A stretch of DNA of 64,000 bases. Source: Mariannaea sp. PMI_226. Taxonomy: Eukaryota > Ascomycota > Sordariomycetes > Hypocreales > Nectriaceae. The stretch is from NCBI GenBank assembly GCA_024336345.1, contig JANFOG010000009.1:1364001-1428000 (forward strand), given 5' to 3'. Position numbers and translations under genes: made by a program. Each line of letters opens with the position of its first letter. The first letter of the stretch is position 1. Below, piece by piece: positions 24,115 through 37,200 of the stretch. The notes beneath the pieces were generated by a model. The model was not told the origin of the DNA, ran no database searches, and was given only the letters and a program-made list of their open reading frames with translations.

Positions 24115-27100
24115 TCAAGGAGCGTGTATTATATCCCCCCTCTATTTCACTTTGGGCATATTCACCGTTGCGAAAGGGCTGTACTGGTTATACCCGAGCT
24201 ATGGCGAAATTAGATGACTATGCAAGCGTTGTTCTGGTTAATGGAAGGTTGTATTTTCTTGTTCCTGAATCTTTGTGTGATAATACACTCCTCCAAGTCC
24301 CTTAGAGATACCCGTTTCGCTGACACTTGCGGTGTGGAAAACTGCGGTGATGGAGGCAAACTCACAGGCTTACAACATGTTCCAGCCATGCAAGCACAAT
24401 CACCAGAGTCAAAACAAGAATCCTCCTGGGTGAGTTAGTACGTATTCAGTCTTGAGTCCGGAGTTTCAAAGAGTGACAAAGGGTGGTGTATTTCTTCGGG
24501 CCTTTTACCGGTAAGAGTTGCAACTTCTGCGGGCCAAGCCGGCTCCAATATATCATCTGTTTCATTCACCTTGCGGCCGCTCTGCTTCTACCAGTAATCA
24601 TATATCCTACTAGACTTTTTTCTGCGTCCCTTGAATGTAAATTTCTAAGTCGCAGATCGCGCTAGATATGCCACGTTCTGTAGCCCTCACAGCCCCTCTC
24701 TACTGATCTGAGACAGATCGTAAGTCAAAAGAGAATTATCTGTTGCGTTCGACCTCTTGATAGGAGGCTCTTACTCTTTTGGCCGCCAGCTGGCAATTCC
24801 ATGGGTGCTGTACTATAAGACAGTGGGCTTATAGGGATGCAAGATGATCACGAGGGGAGGATCTACATTGTCTCGACTTAAATTTTTTTGCTTTTTTCTC
24901 TAGCACAGTTGCTTTGGTCTTCCCCTGAACGGCCTAAAACGGGACCGGGACTCAGGTTTTCTTTTTGCCAGAACGAAAACCACATGTCCTGCCGCAATTG
25001 GTATGCTGCGGCCCTACCCTGGGGTAAAAGTGTCAACCGTCTGCCATTTCCCGAGTCTGGCCTTTCCTATTGGCGTTACTCCCGATAAGCCTTCAACTCA
25101 GCCGTGGGTTGCATACCAGCCCTTGATTGGGCTTGAGCAGGTGATGAGAAGAATCCACAGGATGTTGAGACTTCTCTTTTTCTCAAGAAGACCACAGCGG
25201 CTGGATGTCAAGCTCACTCGTCTAGCTGGGCTGGGCATGCCTTTGGGTCTCACCCATGACGGCGATATCTCTGCCACTACTGAGCTGTGCTTCCCTGCGG
25301 CAAATGGAGCCAATCATCCAGGTGACCAGGATGGAAGCAAGAGATCCTTGCCAGGCCCAACTTGTTGCTGTCGCTCGCCCAATCGACCCTAGGTTCAGGT
25401 TAGGGGAAATGGACACCATTGCCGTGTCGATGGTCCTATTGGCTGGTTTATTTTCAAGCATCTACCCAGACTGGGATACCCTGGACATATTCCTGTTGAC
25501 ATAAGGGTAGGGATTCAACCAAAGTCATCGTTGAACGGAATAGACTCCCGCTTCTTAGTCTCACATCATCCGGATGATCAAATCCTGTGCATGTGTGTGA
25601 TAAAGTTACATCGTTTTGGTTCCACGCCTCTTCGACGGCACTTACACGTTGCCGTCCCTTATTCATGCTTAAGCCACACTTCATTTGACTGGCACGCATT
25701 TCGCCTTTGAATGGTCACCCAATGTATTTTTCTCGACCAACGGCCTGACACCATGTTTCTGAGGTGGCTTGTGATCCCTTGAAAGCACCTTGAAACTCGT
25801 TGACAGATTGGCTCACGTGCAGCACGTAACGGGCGTATCATTGTGTTGAGGTTTCACAGTGTGGATCAGTGAGACCTCCGTGTTCCGCACAATCCTATCC
25901 TATCCTGCTTCCTATGAACCTGTTTCGCCAGTCCCCAACCAGGGCTCTAATTAATATTCTTCCTGAAGACAAAAAACAAAAGGGCTCTTCTCCCTTATTC
26001 GATCCTCGGACAATCCATCTCGTTCGGGCCATTTGGCTCGGGCCACTTAGCTCGGGCCGTTCGTTTGTCACTTCGGCCCAACGATACGCCAACTCCCGCG
26101 CTGCCGACAGGGCCGCCACCACCCCGCATCCCCCGCCCCCCACCAAACGATGGACAGGCCTCCGATTGGTGACGTCTCAATCAGTAGTAAGCAATGGTGA
26201 GATGCTTTTCAGCATGCATGTTTATCGTATCAAAACAATCTGAACCTCAAGAGGAGCTGTGACTTGGGTCCTTTACCGCCTCCTTGAATACAGATACTAC
26301 TACTACAGGTTACAGCAGGTCATGAGCTACGAAATTATGGCTGAGATTGGGTTTAGAGAGAAGACTCTGAAGGGCCGTTTAAGTGGTAATTCGAGCTTGG
26401 AGCTGGTCCGTGTAAATAGAATGCCAATCCGAGGACAACCATCGATATTTCTGTTGTGAGGATTATGCGTGGGATTATTCAACTATTCAGGGAGGATGGG
26501 GGAAGTAATGAGGAGCAGGATGGGAATTGGGATGACAGAGGAAACAAGCGTATCGATTTGAAGATCATAACGTTCCCCTATGAGCACTTTCAGGTAGTGC
26601 ACCTCACTCTGTGCCTTGAATCAACCATCCTTCGTGTAATGTAGGCAATGAGAAATTCAACTCTGACGCGAATATCAGCTACTAGATTACAACTAGCATG
26701 ATTAGATACGCATAAAAGTCACTCAGAAGAAATCCAAAATTTTAGAGTCGATAAACATAGATACTTGCAGTGGCTTACAACGAACCTCTGTCCAGCGTCG
26801 GCACTCAACAGAACAACTTGAAGGCATTGGCCATGTGTGTCTTCTCTTGAATTACCTACAAAAAGTAACTGCGGATACGGCAATGATTACTGATTAGATG
26901 ATGGACTGAGGTAGAGTATATTAGATACTGCTTGGCTAGTATATACGCCATCTACCAATAATACACATCATCATAAGTGTGCGTAAGTAGTAAATTCAAC
27001 CGAATCAGCGGTTGAAGTGTCGGCATGAGATCAATCAAAGCTTAGAAATTCATTCTTTGCTTGCTGTTAGGCTGGCCACTCTAGTTAACTAAGATAGAAA

Positions 27101-27453
27101 GGCTGGATTCCATAAATAATAGGCCCTTACAACATGGCTGAGCTTTAGCACACCAACAGCTAGATTCTCACTACACCAAAAATACCCGAGCCTTGAAGCT
27201 ACTATGCACCTAAGGAATAATGTCTCAGCCCATATTGTCAGGTACAATGCCGCTAATACAGCCTTCAAGCGACATCGGCTTGCTGCTAAAATAGATTTTG
27301 ATATTTGCCTGGGTCGCCCCAGACACCCCATTTCCGACCACTTTTTGCCTCGGTACACGAAATTGTCGGATTTTATTGCAAATGGGCACGTTAAATCGGT
27401 CGGCTGTGCGTGGACATATGAGTTAGAGTAAGCAACACCTCTGACCAGCATCT
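24115..27453. other. Intergenic, AT-rich to the right, no gene supported
   Basis: Contains several short overlapping frames without domain character. GC content drops after about 26600. A minus-strand frame at 27089-27451 has some hydrophobic segments but no start context or motif and may be decayed sequence linked to the pseudogene just upstream of it. Confidence 0.45.
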
Positions 27454-27900
27454 TTAGTTGAAATATTCAACTACGTCTTCGGGCACTGAGACCATAAGGA
27501 ACCAAACGCCGTCATCGACATTGCGCAGAACCAGCTTCCCAAGGCCGCCGGCAATGGTTATAGACCCGTCATCACCCAAAACCAAGTTTGAATACAGCCC
27601 ACTAGTGAGGACACCTAGGGCATTATATTAATTTCCATACTCCCATCTGGCCCTACCATGGGAAGACAAATCATTATGAGTGCTTTTGAGAAACAATCCC
27701 AATACTGCCTGACAGAGTAAGACAATTGATAAAGTTATAATGAATTTCCTGGTAGGAGGTCTGGGAGTCAAGTAGAATTGCTTTGGTATTAAAGAGATAC
27801 ATAAGATATAGAGTGATACGGCGGCACCTAGCTCAATATGCCTATTATTTGGCAGAGCGTGAATTTGAATGTCGATAGCTCCATAATTATACAGTAGCAT
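27454..27900 (-). pseudogene. Decayed reading frame with one in-frame stop
   Basis: From the ATG at 27900 a 90-codon frame encodes a protein with two hydrophobic segments (SLYILCISLI, IITLSIVLLCQAVLGLFL) and ends at a TAA at 27630-27628. The same frame then stays open for another 57 codons, with protein-like sequence (LVLGDDGSITIAGGLGKLVLRN, VWFLMVSVPEDVVEYFN), to a second TAA at 27456-27454. No intron of credible size removes the first stop. A single nonsense change (for example CAA to TAA) in a once longer gene explains this best. Family not recognised; readthrough or two unrelated frames are alternatives. Confidence 0.4.
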
Positions 27901-28435
27901 CGTAATTTAGGCTTATTAGCTGGTGATCTAAGGCTAGGAGCATCAGCTTCGATGGCCGGGGCTCCCAGCTCTCCGACCCCGCGCACGTACACAGAAAGGA
28001 TTTTGCCCTCCCGGGTCCTTGCTTGCTTTTTTTTTCAGCTAATCTGTCTACGCCGTAATCTGTACTCTGTACTGCATCCGCCATAATATCTCGCTAAAGC
28101 ACAAAAGCGACATTGCGGTGACTCACCCTCAAGGGTGGGACTGGGCTCAACCTCGCAGCCATGAAAGCGAAGCCTACTATAGTATTACTAGAATGGGTGT
28201 TCCTGTTTAAATTGTAAAGCCAAATCAAAGGGAATAGAATATCAGCGACATGTATAGGGCGCTGGAGAATCAGAAAGCAAAAGGTAGGGCAAGGATAATG
28301 TTTGTGTACATCACAAAACTACTTTTCCCCATCAAATCCCTAGCACTACTTCAAATTAACTATGTTTCTACTCCGTCGTCCAAATAACAATAGTCTACTT
28401 TACGCCCTTGGGTCCCTGCCGCACCCCCTGTACCT
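27901..28435. other. Intergenic, no gene supported
   Basis: Upstream of the decayed frame and 3' flank of the GFA gene. A 65-codon frame at 27887-28084 on the minus strand has no features. Confidence 0.45.
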
Positions 28436-29449
28436 CTAAGGCTCTTGGTACTTTGGGGGATTGTTGGCTCCTGGGATCTTCTCAACCTTGTCCTTGATTG
28501 CACCTAAATCGAGTCCATCCAGAACCCGCAAGTTTACGGGGTGCAAGGGACGAACGAATCCGTACAGGTTCCGTCCATCCTCTGACAAGGCAGCAATTTC
28601 TGCTTCAGATAGAAGAGCGGGCTCGTTGGTCAATTGCACACCGCATTTCTTGCAGAAGATTTTGGCAAGCAGGTCTGAACCCTTGAAGAAGTATCGGCCG
28701 ATATTCTCAGCATCGCCGTGAATAACAACGTGTTCACGACGGGGCCAGATCCAGATGTAGCCGTTCTGTAGAAGCGTTAGCAAAAGTCCCCAAGGCCCAG
28801 GGCTCGCGGATAGGTTACTCTTTGACAAATACTACAATTACATTCGCCAATGCGCTCAGTAAAAGTGCCATCAATCTGCTTGCTAGACAGGGCTACCTGC
28901 ACAGAACCACAATGGCAGCTCCCAGTGCAGATCTTACCGTCCTCGACCTGCTCAGAGGGGATAGAGCCCGAATACTGGGGCGGAACGTGCTTCTCACCCA
29001 AAGCGGCGCCATCATACCTGATGTTAATCTGTCAACATATCAACCTATTCAAGGAAAAAGGAGAAGAAGAAATAGGAATAGCAATATTACGTGTTGCTGG
29101 GCAGGGACCATGTATCTAAACCCTGAATTGTTCGAGCGTTCAAGCCAACGTTCTGGTTGGGTGGGCCGTTGGGGAAGACGGCCAGGACGCCGATGCCGCA
29201 GTGAGGGCAGAATTTGTGATGCAGGTTCCCCTTTCCGAAGGTGTAATTTGTCAATTCGTCTACAGATCCTTTGACGATCTTGATTGAATCGAGACCTCCG
29301 GGGAAAAGCCAGAGGTATCCCTTCTTAGAACAGATGGAGCAGTTGCAGTCGTTCACGGCCTTGATTTCCGGAAGATCAATCTCGTAGATAAAAGCACCGC
29401 AGTGGCAATTACCACGATAGGTTTTCTTGGGTTGCTGCTCGTCCGCCAT
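28436..29449 (-). CDS. Tandem two-domain GFA/CENP-V protein
   Basis: Exons (minus) are 29449-29091, 29017-28819 and 28765-28436, giving 295 residues. Each half is a complete GFA domain (PF04828) with its zinc ligands: NCHCGA, CNCSIC and CPHCG in the first; SCHCGS, CNCSIC and CKKCG in the second. Intron 1 (73 nt) falls in the linker between the domains and intron 2 (53 nt) right after the CNCSIC block of domain two, and both preserve frame. The fold is named for glutathione-dependent formaldehyde-activating enzyme, though most fungal members are uncharacterised; binding of glutathione adducts is a reasonable guess. Cytosolic, with no targeting signal. Read separately, the two halves look like two genes, but the spliced model gives the expected interdomain sequence TYDGAALGEKHVPP. 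Confidence 0.88.
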
Positions 29450-30435
29450 GGTGGAACTAGACTGGGGCTAGCTGAAGTGGTTGGCTGTTGCCTTGAAGAT
29501 CTTTTGGTATGGAAGATGGTGTGGTTGGAGGGCGGATGGGATGCGTGAAGGAGCGGTTGAAGCAGTTGGATTCCTCTCCAGACGGCGCAGCTTTTGCCTT
29601 TTAGTACCTCATTTCGACAACTGCCGTGTAAGAAAAAGACTCAGTGTTCCGTAAGCTGTAAGTCATGATTCAATGCCTGTTTACGAGCAATACGGCGTGA
29701 ATATTTTGTTGAGTAGCCCCCAACTCTGCTTTGGAAGCGCGGGGTTGATGCTGGCATCGTGCAGCTGAAGCTAGCGTGAGCGGCTTGACCAACGAGCGTG
29801 AAATTCACGGTGACGGAGAACGCAATGCGGGGGAAAGGATTGAAGATGTTGGCCGTCTATTTTCCGAACAAGGGAAAAATTGAGCCCAAATTTGCTGACA
29901 GAGATCCTGATTGATCAGTGGGTTTGCGCTGGCAATTTGAAGCGACTATTTTGCTGAAATACTCGCCGAATTGGCCGAGATCTGTATAATAGACAGCTCC
30001 ATTCCTCAATTGCTTGGAAGAAACGCTGCCGTGAATTCGTCGTGAATTTTCCACTGCCAGTTCAAACTAGCTGCGCAAGCCACGTTCGACCTCCTCTTTT
30101 ATTGAACGGTGAGACTCGTCATGCAGCCTTCATCCCTCCCCAATCATCTCAAACGATCGGCGCAATTTCATGCCTATTCACGTCTCGGCTCGGGCTAGAT
30201 TGGCCCGTTTCCGCCGCCACAGACCTGTGCAAGTCATATCGATTACGAGCGAATCCGACCAGAGTACGAATAATGGATTACGATAAATGAATTGATTACC
30301 ATTCGGGTCGCAATTCGCGAACTATAAAATGCATCTCTTGCATCGCCCAGCGACTCGGCAAATCCTCACAGTCAACTCAATTGCGATACCTCATCTTTCA
30401 AGACCCAGCTATTTTTATACGATTAAAAAACTACA
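29450..30435. promoter_or_regulatory. Divergent promoter of GFA and DUF899 genes
   Basis: About 1 kb between divergent genes, with no frame of its own. A TATAAAA element at about 30323-30329 lies some 107 nt before the DUF899 ATG. Confidence 0.45.
30323..30329 (+). promoter_or_regulatory. TATA box of the DUF899 gene
   Basis: TATAAAA about 107-113 nt before the ATG at 30436, in otherwise non-coding divergent promoter DNA. Confidence 0.5.
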
Positions 30436-31197
30436 ATGCCAGGCAAAGTACAGTATCCACCAAATGCTTTCAGACATGGGTGACCTCTGTCTAAACCATA
30501 TCAGGTTGTCAGCCGTGATGAGTGGCTTGCCGCCCGCAAAGCCTTTCTCGAAAAGGAGAAAGAGCTCACCCGGGCCAATGATGCGCTCTCTGCGGAACGG
30601 AGAGATCTTCCCATGGTCAAGGTTGACAAGGAGTATACCTTTCACGGTCCTGATAACAAAACATATACACTGAGCGACTTGTTTGATGGCCAAGAACAGC
30701 TCATCGTCTATCACTTCATGTTCAAGCCTGGTGACGACGAAGGCTGTCGAGGCTGCTCCCATATCGGTGACCAATTGCCGGATGTGCGCCACCTCCAATT
30801 GAAGAATACGAATCTTGTCTGTATCTCGCGCGGAGATATTGACAAGCTTGAGGCATTCAAAAAGAGAAACGACTGGACGTTCCCGTGGTATTCGAGCGGA
30901 AACTCGGACTTCAACTACGACTTCCACGCAACTCTGGACGAATCCGTCTGCCCAATCGAGCTCAATTTTCGTAGTAAGGAAGAACTTGAAAAACTGGGAA
31001 AGAGCATGTACACTGGAGATGTGCCTGGATTGAGTGTCTTCTGGATGAAGGATGGCGAGATCTATCACACGTACTCTACGTTTGCACGTGGTGGGGAGAA
31101 GCTGATGCCGACATTGGCGTTGCTTGACATGACTCCTCTCGGGAGACAGATTGGAAAATACGGGCCTGCTGAGTTCAAGTTGAAGGATGAGTATTGA
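30436..31197 (+). CDS. DUF899 thioredoxin-like protein
   Basis: Exons are 30436-30447 and 30505-31197, giving 234 residues. The first exon encodes only MPGK; a 57-nt intron with a ctaaac branch site leads into VVSRDEWLAARKAFLEKEKELTRA, the standard opening of DUF899 (PF05988) proteins. An ATG at 30613 would drop this block, so the spliced start is preferred. The body has the thioredoxin-like YHFMFKPG, a GCRGCS Cys-x2-Cys, NDWTFPWYSS and LSVFWMKDGEIYHTYSTFARG. The family is related to AhpC/thioredoxin folds; its substrate is unknown in fungi. Cytosolic. The short first exon rests on weak donor sequence (gtacag) and is the least sure part. Confidence 0.88.
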
Positions 31198-32504
31198 CTA
31201 TGAAGTATCTAAGTTGGATGCTGTTTCTGTGTGTGGAGCGGTATACGTAACTCCTTTTATTGTGTTCGCGCTATGCTGGCGCTTCAAGTCTCATGCAAGG
31301 GAGAAAAGAATGAGTGCAAAATTACGATGCGAAGGAGACTTGACTCTTCAGCTTGTTAATATGCAATACGAAAAGTTTTCTTCGTCCAAAAGATCTGGCT
31401 TGGTCTTGAGTGTATTATCAATACTTAAACTAGTTCAGTACAGAAGAGATATCCATGTCTTTCTGGATTAGCTTGCGGAGAATAGTCGACTCTACAGACT
31501 TAACGCCCTGATTTACGGCTGTCTAGTACTACTTTATGCTTAATTCATATACGCTAATATAAATTCGCTCCCACTATGGATTATTCGTAAAAAAAAACGT
31601 CGGGGAATCACCGGCTGAGGTTCGTGAATACAGGTAGACTACTCGCGCTGCGGCTCTACCCTAAAGACAAAAAGGCAAATATCTTTGACATGACCATGAG
31701 TTGTAAAACTAAAAGTTTTGAGACCAGAGTATACGTAATTTGATTAATTTTTACTTTCTACTACCTCTAACTTTTTACTATATGCTCCCAACTGCCCACG
31801 TGAGTTACCCAAGTTTGTATTGGCTCGTTCTGATGGCACCGGCTCAAAATCAGTCCATCTCTGGATTACCCTAGCCCAGGTGATGGATAAACAAAAAGGC
31901 AACTATATTCCTACCTATCTATTCAGTAAATTCCTGGCCTTCATCTCGATGACCGCAATGAGGGGCTCTGGTTCAGAAGTAAGAGATAGCGTCTGGGACA
32001 TATTACCTTGTCGGTATCGTTGGAAGCAATACATTGTAGACCGTAGGTGAAAGTACTAGCTTGAGAGATTCTAAGAAACTGGGTAAAATATTCGATTCGT
32101 ACAGTACTTCAAGTGATTTGTGAAATTTTCAATCATATAAAGTAGCAAAGGATAGAAAGGTTGAGTTACTTCTTACAGATCAATTCTTTTGATGACTTGA
32201 AAGAGATATGCCGACAGCAGAGATTCAGATGGGAGCAATGTAAAATTATTTAGTTCAGATATCTCGTCACCATTGGTAGTGTTATGAGAAGCGCATGTAA
32301 TGATTTAATTTAATTTCTAAGATACAAAAGCTCTATCATCAAAAAGAGAGGCGAGGTTAATAACTCAACTAGCCCATATCCTAGTTCGTAGACAAAAAGT
32401 TCATGGGTTTTAGGCGTTCTACATAATCAATGACTCATTTAGGACGGGGCTAAATCATGCTGAGCTGTCCCACTTTTGAAAATCGCACACTGTCTTGTTT
32501 ATAT
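31198..32504. other. AT-rich intergenic region
   Basis: No gene seen. Convergent 3' ends of the DUF899 gene and the P450. A short plus-strand frame near 31820-32050 has no start context or motif. Confidence 0.5.
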
Positions 32505-34264
32505 CTACCAAGTAACGGGGAGGGCAGCAATGCCGACGTCTTTGTGAAGGGGAGTGTAGGTAAGCTCCTCAAGAGGGACGGCGACCTTGAGGTTGGGAAG
32601 GCGGGCAAATAGGGTTTCTAGAATGGGCTGTCAGCACTCCTTGTCTCACAGTAAATCAAAGGGGGGAGTTTTCTTACCGAATACGGTCTCAAGCTCAGCG
32701 AGAGCAAGATGCTCGGCAACGCAGCGGTGAGGTCCGAAGCCGTAGCCAAGGGCGTCGTATGGACCCTGGACACGCTCACGGTGGAGGTTGAAAGTGTCTG
32801 GGTCAGGGAAGACCTCCTCATCGCGGTTGGCAGACTGGTTAGAGGCAATGATACCGTCACCAGCGCGAATAGTCTAGTAAAGAGCTCGAGGTTAGACATT
32901 TTGCAAAACATATCAATCAGGAACTTTTTGTGCACACCTTTCCGCCAAGTTCAATGTCAACCTTGGCAACACGCTTCATGGCCATGGAAGATCCAGTGTG
33001 GTAGCGGCAGAGCTCCTGCACGAAGGGAACAGCCAAAGACGGGTTCTGCTTGAGCTGAGCAAGCTGCTCGGGATGTTGCATAAGAACAACCACGCCCTGG
33101 AAGGAGTTAGTACAATTAAATCCGTTTTCTTGAAAACCAATTCGGTTCAAGAGGGAAGAGGCAGCCGAGCTTACCAGAGCAATCATATTCACCATGGTCG
33201 CGTTACCTGCCACCAACAAGAGGAAAGCAATCTGAACGGCATCCGACTTCTCAATCATGCCCAAGTTGAGCTGCTCCACAACAAGCTTGCTGATCAGATC
33301 GTTCTTGGGCTCCTTAACTCGCTTGTCGACAAGGTCGCCGAGATAGTTGAGAAGCTCCCTATCAAATTGTGTGAGTTTGGATCAATCCTGCTGGTTTTTC
33401 GGCTGAGGGGTTATCCTTACTGGTTAGCAGCGGAGGCTTCCTGGGCAGTGGCACTTCCATTGCTTCGGATAGCGTTCTGTTGAGTCAGGTATTCCAAGTC
33501 CTCAAATGGAACACCGAGAATAGTGTAAATGATCTGTAATCAGAGCATTCGGTAAGCTTTTGCATAGTTTTCTCCCTTAAATCGGTAAACTTACGTAGGA
33601 GGGAACGGGCAGCGCAAACTTGTCGATCAGATCCACGGGCTCACTGCAGCCCTTCTCGATCATGGCGTTGAGAAGGTCGTCGACAGTCTTCTGGATGTAG
33701 GGCTTCATGGTGTCGATATGCTCCTTGCTGAATAGCGACTCGACCATTCCTCTTGAGGCACAGAGTTAGTCCTGTCCCTTGTGCTGCAACCTAAAGTCGG
33801 GGGGGTGGGTATTTACCTCTGATGCATATGGGCCGGTGCATCCATGTCAACAAAGGTAGGCTTGTTCTTAGCGGCAGCCTTGCCACCAGCACTCAACTCG
33901 GGGAATCCTGGTCGAGTTCGTTCCTGCTAATAGTTAGCAACAGGGCAAAGGCCAGGGGCATTTTTGAAGCTCGAAGTTTGGGCATCATGTGGTAGAGCGG
34001 TACCTTGGAGAGTCTCTTGTCGACGGCGACCTGGCACACATCCTTGTACTTGACGACGAGCCATGCCAGGCTGCCGTCGTAGAGCTTGACCTGTGAGACA
34101 GGCTCATTGGCACGAAGTCGAGCGAACTCAGCGGGAGGCTCGAGAGAGGTGGAGCGCTGGAAGGGGAAAGATGGAGGAGTGGCCATTGTGGAGGAGAAGC
34201 GGAGGGATTGGCGAGGGATGCGGTGCGAAAGGTTGAAAAGTCGTTGTTGAGTAGATGCAAACAT
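32505..34264 (-). CDS. Cytochrome P450nor, nitric oxide reductase (CYP55 family)
   Basis: Eight exons (minus): 34264-34004, 33923-33817, 33751-33595, 33533-33421, 33358-33175, 33096-32938, 32873-32678 and 32617-32505, giving 429 residues. Family blocks: [19 protein letters not shown], the I-helix [18 protein letters not shown] and the heme loop [16 protein letters not shown]450nor reduces NO to N2O with electrons taken directly from NAD(P)H, with no reductase partner, in fungal denitrification. Two Mets are in frame: the first (34264) adds a 26-residue Arg/Ser-rich, acid-free presequence ([20 protein letters not shown]), typical of mitochondrial import; the second is at 34186. Counted from the second, the heme Cys is residue 352, as in Fusarium P450nor. 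Mitochondrial and cytosolic forms from one gene are likely, as known in Fusarium. Confidence 0.95.
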
Positions 34265-37200
34265 GAGGATCGATGTCGATAGAGGGAAAATGGAAACTTG
34301 GGTCAGATTGAGGACAAGATATTTATATATTGCAAGGTATGCAAATGTTTTTGCTTCTATATACATAACATGTCGCCAATTAGCAATACTGCCATGTAAC
34401 ATGCGGCAACCGTACCTATCCTTGCCACAGCATCGTGCCTTGAGCCATGTGGAAGATGCTGCCGTCACGCACCAATGACATTTCCGTGGAAATATCATAC
34501 ATGACGCCATGTCATCCCGATGCCGCCCTTGTTCAAGGTACATGGAGAGGCCAATTGGACTCTAGCCATTTGTCAATTGGGCAGCAGTCGCACATACCTA
34601 CATAGAGACATGGCTTGTCTGGGTACCATGCTCCGGCTGGAGTGTCAAAGTGTGTAGCGCAGCTGTAGTGTACCTTGGTTAGTGTGATGCAGTTTTAGGT
34701 ACCTACTGTAGGTGGTGTTGCGTGGGCGTACTGTACTGATTTAGTGCAGTGTGGGTTTCACCAAACGCGGCAAACGAAAAATATTCCAGGGGCACGTATT
34801 GTTTCCGTGTCGGTGGTACTGGCTGGCCCGTAGTGCTCCGTCCATCGCCGCCGCAACGCCAATGCCGTTGCGCCTTTTTCTTAGCTTCTCCGCGGCGGGC
34901 GCGGGGATGGATGGTCAAATACGACCAATATGCCGGAATCCCCTGCCCTGTGCTCGTCGTCAGCGTCTTCTAATGTCGAAGCTCCGCACTAATCGATGAC
35001 AAAGCGACCTGCGTGTAGCCTGACAATTTGGGGCCCATGTGACGATTTACTGTCATATTTTGGAGCTCCTTCGTTTTTCACCACTGATCACGTCCGGAGC
35101 GAGGAGATGCTGGACATGCCGGTATTCCAAATAGTGCATTGTGTCCCGAAGACGCCCGACGGTCGACACTGAATCAAGTGACCTATTGATTACTTTTGTC
35201 AGATTATTATTGTTGTTGCTGTTACTATTATTATTGTTATTATTATTGTTACCGTTTCTTATTGACGCTTTGAGGCCCTCCTGTGTCCCTCCTCTGTCCC
35301 TCCCTTGATGCCTTTTGCTTAGGCTTAGGCAAAGTCCACAGCATCCATCGTGTGATTTGAGCGTGTCACTCTCAAGTCCATGATACTTCGAACCACCACC
35401 AACCCACCCACGCTGACGGATACTCGGTCTCGCTATAGTAAGGACTCCGAGAACGAATGGCGGTGTAAACAGACAACTATTTCCTTAAAACAGCTAATTG
35501 ACACGAAACGGTGAATCGGCGATTAGATTTCGATTTTTCTCTTGTCAGAATATGGCCTGATTTTAACCTTGGATCCTTCGAACAAAGAACTCTTGTTCCA
35601 CCGCATATAGGTTCGTAGCGCAACTCTAGAGGCACAGTAGGGTCGTAGGTGAAAGTATGGATCTCTTAGGAACCAAATAACATCCAAATAAACAAAAAGA
35701 TCCCACCCAAGTGTAAAGTTGCAGCGGAATTAACCCCGTTTTAGTGCATGTGAATACAAGACGGGAGGAGCAGAGACTCTGTTTTCCCCTCTCTTTACTA
35801 CCCTATTGCATCATTTCTTTCCACTTTATTCATAGCTCTCCAGGTCTAGACCTGCCACTTGTCTTCAATGTATGGTGCCTACATGCTCTAGATCTGATGC
35901 ATTATGCAGCCTTGATCCTGTTTCGACCGCGAATCAAATCGGACCCAAGCAGTCAGTATCGATATCTCTAAAGTTTCTGGTCCCATGATCATAGTTTGCG
36001 TGCTGTCAGCCTCAATAGTGGGTAGCAATTCCAGAACCGGGATCTATGGGATTGCATTGCATTCGCATTATTGCTATTGGCTGGCGGGTGTAATTCGAGA
36101 ACACAGCCAACTCGTCTTTAGCATCCAATTGAATCTTAATCAAACTAGTCGGAATGCATAATAACGATGAGTATGTCCGCGTCAGATATCTCAAGCGAAT
36201 AGTCAACTACGCACATGCTATAATGCCGCGATTCGGGCAAGGTAGTCAACTGTGGCGCTCTGAATATCGAACCCGAGATCTTTGCTTCAAAAAAGTTTTC
36301 CACGAATTGGGAGTATTGGTGTATTGCAACCATGAGGACACCGGGCATCTCCGATTCGAGAATGCAGGTTTGTAATAGAGCTAGAGGCGGCAAGCCTTGA
36401 CCGGCACCTCGGTTGAGCCCGCGTCCTCCCCTCAATACTCCAGCCGATAAGTCAAATCCATCGCTGGGTTACAACCAGTGTAAGCGAAGGTTTCGATGTT
36501 GCATGGAACGAGAGCTGCAGCTTTGTTGACTTGTTGGCCTTGTGACATTGATGCTTTTTTTCATGCAGCTAGTCAACGTCAATCCTGTGAGTTAAAACAT
36601 AACCATTAGCCGGCCTGTTAGTCTTACTTCCGCTGTGACATTGTGTTGTGCGCCACCTCCGGCGATACCGCCGAGGGCACCCGCTCCCATCGTTCGGTTC
36701 CCGGCCTTACCTCAATCGCGAGGTCGTTGCTGTAAAAAGTATCCGACTTTTCGTAGATAAAATTTTTTTAATATGAAGCCCTTCCTAATATTTTCAGTGT
36801 AGGCTGGGGAATCAATGAACGACTTTGCTGTTGACATGAGCTGACTGTCAAGAAGACAAATAAATAGAACTCACGGACAATCTAGACACCTCAACTTCTA
36901 TTCGCTGTACCCGATTTTATGTATGCACGCTTATTTGTCCTCGATAACTTACCTGGAGGATTAATATGTAGACACTCATATATTAAGCCATGCATTGTCA
37001 TACTTTCGTGGGATGCTGCATTAGCATACTCCAAGAAAACGGGCAACCAATTCCACAAAAAGCCAATTGGAGACTTCCAATTACCCAGCATTGTAGACTA
37101 CACCATTCACCAACCTTGAAACCTTGAAAAACAACGCTCATGCATATGCCAAGCCGAAGTCAACTCTATGGTATTTTTGGGGTCGCCGTTGCGTGGGCAC

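Noticed and set aside
25003..25461. Overlapping frames of 129 and 79 codons on opposite strands
   Set aside because: Neither has a motif, splice evidence or start context, and their overlap suggests chance in a moderately GC-rich stretch.
29087..29449. First GFA domain as a separate 120-residue gene
   Set aside because: The frame ends at a stop made only by reading through a good donor site; splicing leads in frame into the second domain with family-typical linker sequence.
36240..36300. tRNA-like T-arm (gggttcgatattc on the minus strand)
   Set aside because: The bases flanking the loop do not pair into a T stem and no acceptor or anticodon arm can be drawn.
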